Assembly: GCF_034479375.1 (NCBI RefSeq) | Contig: NZ_CP140155.1 | Span: 3,196,001-3,260,000 of the forward strand | Length of the DNA stretch: 64,000 bases | Reading direction: 5' to 3' | DNA from: Rhodopseudomonas palustris | Lineage (GTDB): Bacteria; Pseudomonadota; Alphaproteobacteria; Rhizobiales; Xanthobacteraceae | Part shown: positions 9,203 through 17,505 of the stretch, in pieces | How positions within the stretch are numbered: position 1 is the first letter of the stretch | How the letters are laid out: every line of letters begins with the position of its first letter | The notes under the pieces: model-generated | The model's input: the letters and a program-made list of their open reading frames with translations, nothing else | Told to the model about the DNA's origin: nothing | Database searches by the model: none | Made by a program: the position numbers and the translations under genes

Positions 9203-9721
9203 TTAGGCCGTCCGCGCCCGGCTCCAGTCCGGACGGATCGGGCCGCCGACGTCTTCGAACGCGCCATCGGCCAGTTCGATCACCAGCAGCCGGTTGGCAT
9301 CGACCGGGCCGGGCATCGTCACCCGGCCTTTCGGAATCTTCTTGAAGCCGACGCGGCTGTAATACGGCTCGTCACCGACCAGCAGAATCAGCTTGTGCCC
9401 TTGCGCTTTGGCGTCCGCCAGCGCGCGGTCGAGCAGCGCACGGCCGACGCCGCGCGCGCGGAACGGCGGCTCCACCGTCAGCGGGCCGAGCAGCAGCGCG
9501 GGCGTGTCGCCGATCAAGATCGGCAATTGCCGCACCGAGCCGACCAGCAGCGTGCCGATCCGCGCCGTGAACGACAGCGCGTTGATGTGGTCGACGTGCT
9601 CGCGGAGCCGATAGGCGCTGAGCACGAAACGGCCGGGACCGAAGGTCCGCTCGTGCAGCCGCTCGATCGGCTGGGCGTCGTTCGGGGTCTCGGGCAGGAT
9701 GGTGAGGGACAGATCGGTCAT
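9203..9721 (-). CDS. GNAT family N-acetyltransferase (YhbS-like)
   Basis: A 172-residue acetyl-CoA-dependent acetyltransferase. The acetyl-CoA binding loop reads RARGVGRALLDRAL (motif A, R/QxxGxG/A) around residues 88-101, preceded by the LLLGPLTVEPPFRARG strand. It is followed by HKLILLVGDEPYYSRVGFKKI, where the YYSRVGF block is characteristic of the YhbS-like branch. The substrate is unknown. The start ATG 9721 gives MTDLSLTILP. It is a single gene, convergent with the TonB receptor and facing away from it across repeat A. Confidence 0.87.
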   Translation of the reverse strand: MTDLSLTILPETPNDAQPIERLHERTFGPGRFVLSAYRLREHVDHINALSFTARIGTLLVGSVRQLPILIGDTPALLLGPLTVEPPFRARGVGRALLDRALADAKAQGHKLILLVGDEPYYSRVGFKKIPKGRVTMPGPVDANRLLVIELADGAFEDVGGPIRPDWSRARTA

Positions 9722-9786
9722 GGCGGACGCCGCAATAGCACCACAGCCGGGCGCGGTCCACCGCCCGGCTGTGGCCGACGATCACC

Positions 9787-11496
9787 TCAGGCGCGGGCCG
9801 CTGCGCCAGTCGGCCGCTGCGGGCCACCGCTTTCGCTCTCCGGTTGCTCCCCAGGGGCAAGCTGCGGCGAGCGGCCGGCCGACGGCGTCTTGTCGCGTGC
9901 GACGTAGACCGTTTGCGACGGAAAGGCGAAGCCGGTTCCGGCGGCCTCGACGATCTCCATCAGCCCCAGCGTCAGCTCTTCCTGGACTTCCAGGAATTCA
10001 TCCATGCTCACGGCGTGAATATAGGCGAAGATCTCGACCCGCAGCGAACTCGGTCCGAACCCGAGCAGCCGGACCCGCGCCGGATCGTTGTCCACTTTGG
10101 GATGCTCCAGCAGCATCTCTCGCATCGTGGCGATCAGACTCCGCATCTGGTCAGGCGTGGTCTCGTAGCGAAGGTCGAGGATCGGGTGATACCAGAACTT
10201 GTCGCGGCGGCTGAAATTCTCGATCTGCACCGCGGCCAGCGCGCCGTTCGGCACGGTGACGAGCGTGCGGTCGAGCGTCCGGATCCGGGTCGAGCGCATC
10301 CCGATGTCTTCGATCGTGCCCATCGTCTCGCCGAACTTGCAGAAGTCGCCCACCCGCATCGGCTGATCGGTCACCAGCGTCAGGCTGCCGACCAGATGTT
10401 CGATGGTCTTCTGCGCACCGAGAGCGATGGCGATACCGCCGATGCCCAGAGCGGCGAGGCCCGCCGTGACGTTGTAGCCCAGCGCGTTGAGCCCCGCGAT
10501 CGCCGCAAAGGCGACCAGCGCGAATTTGACGCTGCGCCGAATGAACGTCACCGCCGACAGCATCGACAGCCGCCCGCGCAGCGTCATCCGGGCGATCGCG
10601 AATTCGGCCAGCGCATCGACCACGCGCCAGACGATCCAGGACAGCGCGATCCAGCCGAGCAGTTCGGTGGCGCCGGACATGTGCTGACGCGCGACGATCG
10701 CGACGCCGGTCATCACCAGCGCGATCCGCAGCAACATCGCCGTGAGGAACAGCCGGATCGGCAGAGCCGAGGCGCTCAGCACACGACTGACGCGGGACTC
10801 CGGGCCGCGAAAGCGGAAAACCACCCAGAGGATCGCGGCGGTGATCGCCCACACGATGGAAAACGTCAGCACCGCGAGCACGATGACGGCGAGCCAATGG
10901 CCGGCCGGAACGCCGGCGAGGCGGTACTCGTCGCGGAGCGCATAGGGCAGGATCTTGTCGACCAGACTCGACGTCACCGTGCGCGACAGCGCTGGCAGGT
11001 CGCCGACCGTCTTCGCCGACACCAGCCAGATCTTGACGCCGTCCTTGCCATCGACCCGCTGCGCAATCAGATCGACGCTGCCGTTTTCGGTGCGCACGGC
11101 CCCGAACCTGTCCTGGTCCGGCGCCAGCCCGTCGTCCTGGTCGCCGGCGGCATCCGCGCTCAACCTCAACCGCGAGAAGACGTAGCCGCCCTGGTCGAGG
11201 ATGCGCTGGAGTTGCTGCGCGACGCTCGGCCCCCAGGCGCCCTTCTCCTGGCTGAGATCGAGATATTGCGCAGCCTTGTCGTAATTCTGCTCGGCGGCGG
11301 CATTGATGAACCCGGAGACCATTCCGGCCGGCGTGTCGCGGCCGAGCGGGTCGGCGGGCTTTTCCTCCACTTTCGCCGGCGGAGTGCCGTTCCCATTGCC
11401 GTTCGGCGCCGGAATCTGAGCGAAGGCGGCATTTACCGCCAGGAGTGCCCATACAATCAGCAGCGATCTGACGATCGCCTTCGCAAATGCCGTCAA
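9787..11496 (-). CDS. MscS-type mechanosensitive ion channel with large periplasmic domain
   Basis: An inner-membrane channel predicted to gate on membrane tension and relieve hypo-osmotic stress. The start is TTG 11496, with AAAGGA about 10 nt upstream, giving MTAFAKAIVRSLLIVWALLA and a signal sequence ending near AFAQ. About 190 residues of periplasmic domain follow (with IDLIAQ-type segments), then several TM helices. The MscS pore region is GLNALGYNVTAGLAALGIGGIAIALGAQ, and the beta domain begins LVGSLTLVTDQPMRVGDFCKFG. The C-terminus is cytosolic. The 569 residues are longer than E. coli MscS (286), typical of the MscK/YbdG-like alphaproteobacterial proteins. Conductance and gating are not predictable from sequence. 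Confidence 0.92.
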   Translation of the reverse strand: MTAFAKAIVRSLLIVWALLAVNAAFAQIPAPNGNGNGTPPAKVEEKPADPLGRDTPAGMVSGFINAAAEQNYDKAAQYLDLSQEKGAWGPSVAQQLQRILDQGGYVFSRLRLSADAAGDQDDGLAPDQDRFGAVRTENGSVDLIAQRVDGKDGVKIWLVSAKTVGDLPALSRTVTSSLVDKILPYALRDEYRLAGVPAGHWLAVIVLAVLTFSIVWAITAAILWVVFRFRGPESRVSRVLSASALPIRLFLTAMLLRIALVMTGVAIVARQHMSGATELLGWIALSWIVWRVVDALAEFAIARMTLRGRLSMLSAVTFIRRSVKFALVAFAAIAGLNALGYNVTAGLAALGIGGIAIALGAQKTIEHLVGSLTLVTDQPMRVGDFCKFGETMGTIEDIGMRSTRIRTLDRTLVTVPNGALAAVQIENFSRRDKFWYHPILDLRYETTPDQMRSLIATMREMLLEHPKVDNDPARVRLLGFGPSSLRVEIFAYIHAVSMDEFLEVQEELTLGLMEIVEAAGTGFAFPSQTVYVARDKTPSAGRSPQLAPGEQPESESGGPQRPTGAAARA

Positions 11497-11584
11497 GACA
11501 GGTCCTTTCGAGATTTCGCGGGTTTTTACCAGAGAAATGAGCCATTGATGTGATCGCGAGCCGATTTGGCGGGCGTTCGGCACA

Positions 11585-12073
11585 TCAGCGCCATGTCGTG
11601 CGCCGCGGCTCGCGCCCGAGCACTTCGGCGATTCGCAATCGAGTCCCGAATGTCGTCTCCCCGGGGAGGTCGGCGACATCGAAGAAACCGGAGGCGACGA
11701 TTTCACGATTGGGCTCGGGCGCGCGATCCTGGCGGAACCGCCGCACCACATAGACGGCGACGTGATCACGCGGCGAAACGTGGCCGTTGAAGAAAATACC
11801 ATGCAGTTCGGGCTCGCCCGTCAGCTCGATCCGGCCTTCTTCCATCAGTTCACGGCGGAGCGCATCGAGGAACGTCTCTCCGACCTCGACGCCACCGCCC
11901 GGCAGATGCCAGCCGGCGACATAGCTGTGCTGAATCAGGAAGACGCGATCCTGTTCGTCCAGCACCACGCCGCGCGCCCCGAGCGTCATACCGCGGGCGA
12001 ACCGCCAATACAGATGAAACACCCGCCGCAGCGCCGGCTCGAGCTTCAGTCTCAGACTCTGAAAGGCCGGCAA
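11585..12073 (-). CDS. Nudix hydrolase
   Basis: Predicted to hydrolyse a nucleoside diphosphate linked to another moiety. The Nudix box spans about residues 60-82 (GVEVGE, then RELMEE, in GX5EX7REUXEE spacing). The last conserved position is unusual: EEGRI, with Arg where the box usually has Gly. The start is placed at TTG 12073 (LPAFQSLRLK) because a GAGGA lies 9 nt upstream and no ATG exists in frame nearby. A longer frame reaching 12289 would overlap the divergent phosphoesterase gene. It has 162 residues. Its promoter region is shared with the divergent phosphoesterase. Substrate unknown. Confidence 0.85.
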   Translation of the reverse strand: MPAFQSLRLKLEPALRRVFHLYWRFARGMTLGARGVVLDEQDRVFLIQHSYVAGWHLPGGGVEVGETFLDALRRELMEEGRIELTGEPELHGIFFNGHVSPRDHVAVYVVRRFRQDRAPEPNREIVASGFFDVADLPGETTFGTRLRIAEVLGREPRRTTWR

Positions 12074-12203
12074 AGGCGGATCATCCTCGCATGCGCGGCG
12101 CAGCGGAGACTTGCGCCGATCCGGCGAGCTTGCCAAAACCGTGCTGATTTTGACAGGCGGGAATTCGCGACGCGCTCGCAGCCGTCCGGACCGGGAAAAG
12201 CCG

Positions 12204-13082
12204 ATGATTTTCACGCTGGCGCATTTGTCCGACCCGCATCTGCCGCTGCCACCGAAGCCGCGGTTCGCCGATCTCGCAAGCAAGCGCATGCTCGGCTATC
12301 TGAACTGGACCCGCAACCGGCACAGCATCCATCGCCGCGAGATACTCGACGCGCTGGTCGGCGACCTGCAGGCGCAGCAGCCCGACCACATCGCCGTCAC
12401 CGGCGATCTGGTCAACATCGCGCTCCCCGACGAATTCGCCCCGGCACGAAGCTGGCTCGAAAGCGTCGGGCCGCCGGATCGCGTCAGCCTCGTGCCCGGC
12501 AATCACGACACCTATATCACCGCCACCGCGGCCCAGTTCGGCGAGAGCTTCGCGGACTACATCAGCGGCGACGACGGGGCGCCCGGCTATCCCTATCTGC
12601 GCCGCCGCGACCATGTCGCGCTGATCGGCGTATCGAGCGCGGTGCCGTCCGCGCCGTTCATGGCGACCGGACGGCTCGGCGAAGCGCAGCGTGCGAGGCT
12701 GGAGACGTTGCTGCAAGGGCTGGCCTCCGAGCGCGTGTTTCGGGTGCTGCTGATTCACCACCCGCTGCGCTCGCGCTCACGGTTCAAACGGTTGACCGAC
12801 GCCAGCGCGCTGATCGCCCTGCTGCAGCGCCATCCGGTCGATCTGGTGCTGCATGGCCACGACCACGTCCACGCCACGATCCGGATCGATACGCCGACGG
12901 GCACGATCCCGGTGATCGGGGTGCCGTCGGCGTCGGCGTTCAACGATCACCACCGCCCGTCGGCCGCCTACAATCTGTTCGCGATCAGCGAAGCCAATGA
13001 CGGCTGGCGCTGCGAACACCGCAGCCGCGGCTTTGCCGGCACCGAAACGGTGCAGGAGCTGCGAGACCCGGTGATGTTGTAG
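12204..13082 (+). CDS. Calcineurin-like metallophosphoesterase
   Basis: A two-metal phosphoesterase of 292 residues. All five signature blocks appear in order: HLSDPHLP (near residue 7), GDLVN (about 70), GNHDTY (about 100), HHPLRS (about 195) and GHDHVH (about 228). This layout matches class III cyclic-nucleotide phosphodiesterase/Icc-like enzymes, but the substrate is not proven. The start ATG 12204 gives MIFTLAHLSDPH with the first metal motif at the extreme N-terminus, as usual. It is transcribed divergently from the Nudix gene. The downstream 70 nt contain a degenerate family C repeat. Confidence 0.93.
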   Translation: MIFTLAHLSDPHLPLPPKPRFADLASKRMLGYLNWTRNRHSIHRREILDALVGDLQAQQPDHIAVTGDLVNIALPDEFAPARSWLESVGPPDRVSLVPGNHDTYITATAAQFGESFADYISGDDGAPGYPYLRRRDHVALIGVSSAVPSAPFMATGRLGEAQRARLETLLQGLASERVFRVLLIHHPLRSRSRFKRLTDASALIALLQRHPVDLVLHGHDHVHATIRIDTPTGTIPVIGVPSASAFNDHHRPSAAYNLFAISEANDGWRCEHRSRGFAGTETVQELRDPVML

Positions 13083-13099
13083 AAGTCGACGCCCGTCCC

Positions 13100-13143
13100 G
13101 TCATGGCGAGCCGAAGCCGAAGCAATTCAGAAGCGCAATGACG
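13100..13143. repeat. Degenerate copy of family C repeat
   Basis: Reads GTCATGGCGAGCCGAAGCC ... GCGCAATGACG, the outer arms of the family C element seen intact at 22708-22793 with the centre deleted. It lies between two convergent genes. Confidence 0.7.
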
Positions 13144-13154
13144 GAAACAGGCGG

Positions 13155-13721
13155 TCACACATTCCGCAGCGCCGCGAACAGAGCGAGCGCGAACAGCGCC
13201 AGCGCGCCGGCGATGAAGCCGAGTACGAAGACCCCGAAGCCGCTGCGGCGCGGCTTGTCGACAGAGACCGGCGCCGGGGGCGCGGGCAACGGCGGCGCGG
13301 CCGTCAGCGCGTGTTCACGCTCGATCAGCCGGCGGGCGACATAGTCGGTGATGGCGTCGACGATGGCCGCGGCCTCGTGCGACTCGGCCAGCACGATGCG
13401 GCCGAAGCGGGTGTCCTGGACGAAGCGGTAGACCCGCTTGTCGCGGCCCATCATCACATGAGCGACCACGTCGATCCACAGCCGCGGCGTGTCGCCCTGG
13501 CTGAGGCCGCGGTCGAACAGATCGACGCCGTCGGGAATTTCCGCGAACAGCGGGTCGAGCGCCTCGTTGAGGATCTCCAGCCGGGCGATTTCGGCATCGC
13601 GCAGGTCGACCACTACGCCGGTGCGATCGGCGGCCTCGATCCGCGCCTGACGCAACGCATCGCGCAGCCGCATCGGCCGCGCCTGTCCCTTCCCGGAGGT
13701 CTTGTTCTGCGCGTCCGCCAT
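13155..13721 (-). CDS. Conserved hypothetical protein with C-terminal membrane anchor
   Basis: 188 residues, function unknown. The body is predicted soluble and alpha/beta (RLRDALRQARIEAADRTGVV, then DLFDRGLSQGDTPRLWIDVV, AHVMMGRDKRVYRFVQDTRFGRIVL). A Pro-rich linker (PPLPAPPAPV) leads to a single C-terminal TM helix (GVFVLGFIAGALALFALALF) with a short charged tail, giving a C-tail-anchored topology. Conserved-looking RLWID and FVQDTRFGR segments recall alphaproteobacterial hypotheticals, but I cannot name a family. The start is ATG 13721, with a GTG two codons upstream as the alternative. It is convergent with the phosphoesterase. Confidence 0.8.
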   Translation of the reverse strand: MADAQNKTSGKGQARPMRLRDALRQARIEAADRTGVVVDLRDAEIARLEILNEALDPLFAEIPDGVDLFDRGLSQGDTPRLWIDVVAHVMMGRDKRVYRFVQDTRFGRIVLAESHEAAAIVDAITDYVARRLIEREHALTAAPPLPAPPAPVSVDKPRRSGFGVFVLGFIAGALALFALALFAALRNV

Positions 13722-13920
13722 CTGCACCCGGCTCGGCTGTTCAAAATTAACCTATCAGTAACCCTCGACGGCGGAAAGGGCCTGATCTCTCAAGGATTTG
13801 CCGTGCCGGGGGAAGCGTGGCGCGCGTGCAGCACAGACGACCGCTCCGCAGCCGCCCAAAACGACGATGGCGGCCCCGCCGGGTTGCCCCGATGAGACCG
13901 CCAAAGTCCTTGGACGTCTT

Positions 13921-13952
13921 CTGATTGTGATCAGGCTCTGATTGTGATCAGG
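13921..13952. repeat. Tandem 17-bp palindromic repeat overlapping the DUF4170 stop codon
   Basis: Two copies of CTGATTGTGATCAGG (13921-13935 and 13938-13952), each an inverted repeat CTGAT-TGTG-ATCAG. The second copy contains the stop codon of the minus-strand DUF4170 gene. Confidence 0.8.
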
Positions 13953-14157
13953 CCGTCGCGCGGTTCGGCTCTTCGACGATGGAGAACCGCACGCCTGCGC
14001 GATGCCGGTTCTCCTCGGAGACGACCTTCCAGGCCTCTTCGGCCTCCTTGCGCGTCTTGAACGGACCCTGAACCTGGGCCGAACCTTCAACGAGCTTGTG
14101 GAAGTTCATCGAACCGAACTCGCCGCCAATCACCCAGAAATTGCTGCCGTTCGACAT
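13948..14157 (-). CDS. DUF4170 family small protein
   Basis: A 69-residue cytosolic protein of unknown function. It has the family's opening FWVIGGEFGSMNFHKLVEG, then GPFKTRKEAEEAWKVVSEENRHRAGVRFSIVEE. It lies 23 nt downstream of aceA on the same strand and has a good Shine-Dalgarno (AGGAGCGACGACG-ATG), so it is probably the second cistron of an aceA transcript. Its co-transcription with isocitrate lyase hints at growth on C2 or fatty-acid substrates, but nothing in the sequence shows a role. Confidence 0.85.
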   Translation of the reverse strand: MSNGSNFWVIGGEFGSMNFHKLVEGSAQVQGPFKTRKEAEEAWKVVSEENRHRAGVRFSIVEEPNRATA

Positions 14158-14180
14158 CGTCGTCGCTCCTGTTGTTGTTG

Positions 14181-15818
14181 TTAGCCGAACTGGTTCATCG
14201 TGTTGTGGGCGCCGCCGGCCTTCAAAGCGGCCTCGCCGGCGAAGTATTCCTTGTGATCGTCGCCGATGTTCGAGCCGGCCATGTCCTGATGCTTCACGCA
14301 GGCGATGCCCTGACGGATTTCCTGGCGCTGCACGTTCTTCACATAGCCCAGCATGCCCTGCTCGCCAAAATATTCCTTGGCGAGATTGTCGGTCGACAAC
14401 GCTGCCGTATGATAGGTCGGCAATGTGATCAGATGATGGAAGATGCCGGCGCGCTTGGCCGAATCGGCCTGGAAGGTCCGGATCTTCTCGTCGGCTTCGA
14501 GCGCCAGCGGGGTATTGTCGTACTCCGCTTTCATCAGCTCGGCACGGTTGTACTGGCTGACGTCCTTGCCGGCCGCTTTCATCTCGTCATAGACCTGCCA
14601 ACGGAAGTTGAGCGTCCAGTTGAACGAGGGCGAGTTGTTGTAGGCCAGCTTGGCGTTCGGGATGACTTCGCGGATGCGGTCGACCATCGAGGCGATCTGC
14701 TCGATATTCGGCTTCTCGGTCTCGATCCACAGCAGGTCGGCGCCGTTCTGCAGCGAGGTGATGCAGTCGAGCACGCAGCGATCCGCACCGGTGCCTTCGC
14801 GGAACTGGTACAGGTTGCTGGGCAGGCGCTTCGGACGCAGCAGCTTGCCTTCGCGGCTGATGATGACGTCGCCATTGCCGACCTTGGTCGCGTCGACCTC
14901 TTCGCAATCCAGGAAGCTGTTGTACTGGTCGCCGATGTCGCCGGGGGCGTGGCTAACGGCGATCTGCTGGGTCAGGCCTGCGCCGAGCGAGTCGGTGCGG
15001 GTGACGATGATGCCGTCTTCGACGCCGAGTTCGAGGAAGGCGTGGCGGCAGGCGCGGATCTTCGCCAGGAAGACCTCGTGCGGCACCGTGACCTTGCCGT
15101 CCTGATGGCCGCACTGCTTTTCGTCGGACACCTGGTTCTCGATCTGCAGCGCGCAGGCGCCGGCTTCGATCATCTTCTTGGCCAAGAGATAGGTCGCCTC
15201 GGCATTGCCGAAGCCGGCGTCGATGTCGGCAATCACCGGCACGACGTGGGTCTGGAAATTGTCGATCTTTTCGATCAGCGCGGTTTCCTTGGCCTTGTCG
15301 CCGGCCTTGCGGGCAGCGTCGAGGTCGCGGAAGATCGTGTTGAGCTCACGGGCGTCGGCCTGACGCAGGAAGGTGTAGAGCTCTTCGATCAGCGCCGGCA
15401 CCGAGGTCTTCTCGTGCATCGACTGGTCGGGCAGCGGGCCGAATTCGGAGCGCAGCGCCGCGATCATCCAGCCCGACAGATACAGGTAGGTGCGATCGGT
15501 GGTACCGAAATGCTTCTTCACCGAGATCAGCTTCTGCTGCGCGATGAAGCCATGCCAGCAGCCGAGCGACTGGGTGTATTTGGTGCTGTCGGCGTCATAG
15601 GCCGCCATGTCGGCACGCATCAGCGCGGCGGTGTAGCGCGCGACGTCGAGGCCGGTCTTGAAGCGGTTCTGCAAGCGCATCCGGGCCACGGCTTCGGCCT
15701 TGACGCCATTCCAGGTGCCCTTGTCCTTGAGGAGGGCTTCGGCCGCCTCGATTTCGCTCTGATAGGAAGCCGGCTTCTGGATGGCCAGATCGCTGATGCC
15801 ACGTGGCTGGAAATTCAT
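14181..15818 (-). CDS. aceA: Isocitrate lyase (glyoxylate cycle)
   Basis: Splits isocitrate to succinate and glyoxylate, the first step of the glyoxylate bypass. The 545 residues from ATG 15818 (MNFQPRGISD, with AAGGGA 12 nt upstream) match the long ICL subfamily rather than the 430-residue E. coli type. The active-site loop is EKQCGHQDGK (residues 233-242, catalytic Cys 236), where the classic enzyme has KKCGH, so position 234-235 carries K-Q. The metal/substrate block is VIADIDAGFGN (196-206). It faces a ScfR/RamB-type regulator across a 204-nt divergent promoter region and is followed by DUF4170. Regulation by the divergent regulator in response to short-chain fatty acids is inferred from known family biology. 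Confidence 0.97.
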   Translation of the reverse strand: MNFQPRGISDLAIQKPASYQSEIEAAEALLKDKGTWNGVKAEAVARMRLQNRFKTGLDVARYTAALMRADMAAYDADSTKYTQSLGCWHGFIAQQKLISVKKHFGTTDRTYLYLSGWMIAALRSEFGPLPDQSMHEKTSVPALIEELYTFLRQADARELNTIFRDLDAARKAGDKAKETALIEKIDNFQTHVVPVIADIDAGFGNAEATYLLAKKMIEAGACALQIENQVSDEKQCGHQDGKVTVPHEVFLAKIRACRHAFLELGVEDGIIVTRTDSLGAGLTQQIAVSHAPGDIGDQYNSFLDCEEVDATKVGNGDVIISREGKLLRPKRLPSNLYQFREGTGADRCVLDCITSLQNGADLLWIETEKPNIEQIASMVDRIREVIPNAKLAYNNSPSFNWTLNFRWQVYDEMKAAGKDVSQYNRAELMKAEYDNTPLALEADEKIRTFQADSAKRAGIFHHLITLPTYHTAALSTDNLAKEYFGEQGMLGYVKNVQRQEIRQGIACVKHQDMAGSNIGDDHKEYFAGEAALKAGGAHNTMNQFG

Positions 15819-15952
15819 GGTTCTTGATCCCTTCGGTACGACGGTTGACACAACGCAAATGTCGACATTCGTGACAGGTGCGTTGCGAAACGTGCCGAGA
15901 CCTAAACGCTACTCCAGGAAAATCGGCTAGCCCTCTTGCGAGCGAATGGTGA

Positions 15953-16007
15953 TGTCATGTAACTTCTGTACATGTCATAACTGTCATTTTGTAAATTTTG
16001 TCACAAA
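15953..16007. promoter_or_regulatory. Candidate operator cluster between aceA and its divergent regulator
   Basis: Three TGTCAT motifs (15953-15958, 15973-15978, 15982-15987) are followed by the perfect 11-bp palindrome TTTGTCACAAA (15997-16007), about 15 nt before the regulator's ATG. This AT-rich block stands out in GC-rich DNA. RamB of actinobacteria binds TTTGCAAA-like sites, and the palindrome here resembles that theme. The repeats are seen; binding is inferred. Confidence 0.5.
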
Positions 16008-16022
16008 TCACAGGGAGCCGAC

Positions 16023-17468
16023 ATGGCGGGTGAAACCGGGAAAAAGCTGTTCGTCGGGCCCCGGTTCCGGCGAATCCGGCAGCAACTCGGCCTTTCGCAG
16101 ACCCAGATTGCCGAAGGGCTCGGAATCTCGCCGAGCTATATCAATCTGATTGAACGGAACCAGCGTCCCGTGACCGCCCAGATCCTGCTCAGGCTGGCGG
16201 AAACCTATGATCTCGATCTGCGCGACCTCGCCACCGCCGACGAGGACCGATTCTTCGCCGAACTCAACGAGATCTTCTCCGACCCGCTGTTCCGCCAGAT
16301 CGACCTGCCGAAGCAGGAACTGCGCGACCTCGCCGAACTGTGCCCGGGCGTCACTCATTCCCTGCAGCGATTGTACGCCGCCTACACCGAAGCGCGGCGC
16401 GGCGAGACGCTGGTCGCGGCGCAGATGGCCGATCGCGACGAGGGCACGAGGTTCGAGGCCAACCCGATCGAGCGCGTCCGCGACCTGATCGAGGCCAACC
16501 GCAACTATTTCCCGGAGCTCGAGCAGGCCGCCGAGGCGGTCCGCGACGAACTCAATGTCGGCTCGCAGGAGGTCTACGGCGCCCTCGCCGACCGGCTGCG
16601 CGAGCGGCATTCGATCACCACCCGGATCATGCCGGTCGACGTGATGCGCGAGACGTTGCGCCGGTTCGATCGCCACCGCCGGCAATTGCTGATCTCCGAG
16701 CTGGTCGACTCGCAGGGCCGGGCGTTTCAGGCCGCGTTCCAGACCGGCCTCACCGAATACGGCAGCGCGTTCGACGGCATCGTCAATCGCGCCGGCGCGC
16801 TCGACGAGACCGCGCGACGGCTCTACAGGATCACGCTCGGCAACTACTTCGCCGCCGCGCTGATGATGCCCTACGCCGCTTTCCATGCCGCCGCCGAACA
16901 GCTCAACTACGACGTCAACGTGCTGGCGCAGCGCTTCAACGCCGGCTTCGAACAGGTCTGCCACCGCCTCACGACGCTGCAGCGGCCGAATGCGCGCGGC
17001 GTGCCGTTCTTCCTGCTGCGGGTCGACAATGCCGGCAACGTCTCCAAGCGATTCTCGTCCGGCACCTTCCCGTTCTCGAAATTCGGCGGCACCTGCCCGC
17101 TGTGGAATGTGCACTCGACCTTCGACACGCCGGATCGCTTGCTGAAGCAGGTGATCGAACTGCCCGACGGCAGCCGCTACTTCTCGATCGCCCAGATGGT
17201 GCGCCGGCCGGTGGCGCCGCACCCGCAGCCGCAGCCGCGCTTCGCCATCGGGCTCGGCTGCGAAATCCGCCACGCGTCGAAACTGACCTACGCCGCCGGG
17301 ATGGATCTGGAGAAGGCCGAAGGCACCCCGATCGGCGTCAACTGCCGCCTCTGCGAACGCGAAAACTGCAGCCAGCGCGCCGAGCCGCCGATCACACGGA
17401 CGCTGATCCTGGACGAGAACACGCGGCGGGCGTCGAGCTTCGCGTTCAGCAATGCGAGGGAACTGTGA
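16023..17468 (+). CDS. ScfR/RamB-type short-chain-fatty-acid transcriptional regulator
   Basis: A 481-residue XRE-family regulator. The N-terminal HTH (residues about 14-68) reads RIRQQLGLSQTQIAEGLGIS followed by PSYINLIERNQRPVTAQILL. A central domain of IrrE/DUF955-like character and a C-terminal DUF2083-type domain follow, with clustered cysteines (GCEIRHASK, NCRLCERENCSQRAEPP) that could bind a metal or sense redox. Related proteins (RamB, ScfR, MccR) control aceA/aceB and acetate or propionate metabolism. Placement head-to-head with aceA supports that target. The start ATG 16023 follows a CAGGGAG Shine-Dalgarno. It ends about 40 nt before the antitoxin start. Confidence 0.9.
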   Translation: MAGETGKKLFVGPRFRRIRQQLGLSQTQIAEGLGISPSYINLIERNQRPVTAQILLRLAETYDLDLRDLATADEDRFFAELNEIFSDPLFRQIDLPKQELRDLAELCPGVTHSLQRLYAAYTEARRGETLVAAQMADRDEGTRFEANPIERVRDLIEANRNYFPELEQAAEAVRDELNVGSQEVYGALADRLRERHSITTRIMPVDVMRETLRRFDRHRRQLLISELVDSQGRAFQAAFQTGLTEYGSAFDGIVNRAGALDETARRLYRITLGNYFAAALMMPYAAFHAAAEQLNYDVNVLAQRFNAGFEQVCHRLTTLQRPNARGVPFFLLRVDNAGNVSKRFSSGTFPFSKFGGTCPLWNVHSTFDTPDRLLKQVIELPDGSRYFSIAQMVRRPVAPHPQPQPRFAIGLGCEIRHASKLTYAAGMDLEKAEGTPIGVNCRLCERENCSQRAEPPITRTLILDENTRRASSFAFSNAREL

Positions 17469-17478
17469 GGCTGGCGCG

Positions 17479-17498
17479 TGTAACGCGATTGTGTTACA
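17479..17498. promoter_or_regulatory. Candidate autoregulatory operator of the toxin-antitoxin pair
   Basis: Inverted repeat TGTAAC (17479-17484) / GTTACA (17493-17498) with an 8-nt spacer, ending 8 bp before the antitoxin ATG. Ribbon-helix-helix antitoxins normally bind such sites to repress their own operon. The repeat is observed; function is inferred. Confidence 0.55.
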
Positions 17499-17505
17499 GT
17501 GCCTG

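Noticed and set aside
6706..9267. An 853-codon minus-strand frame opposite the ZnuD-like receptor
   Set aside because: Antisense to a receptor with plug, barrel and C-terminal Phe; no protein family visible in it.
15953..15987. A PhoB box from the TGTCAT repeats before the aceA regulator
   Set aside because: The spacings between units (20 and 9 bp) do not give the 7-4-7 geometry of a Pho box.
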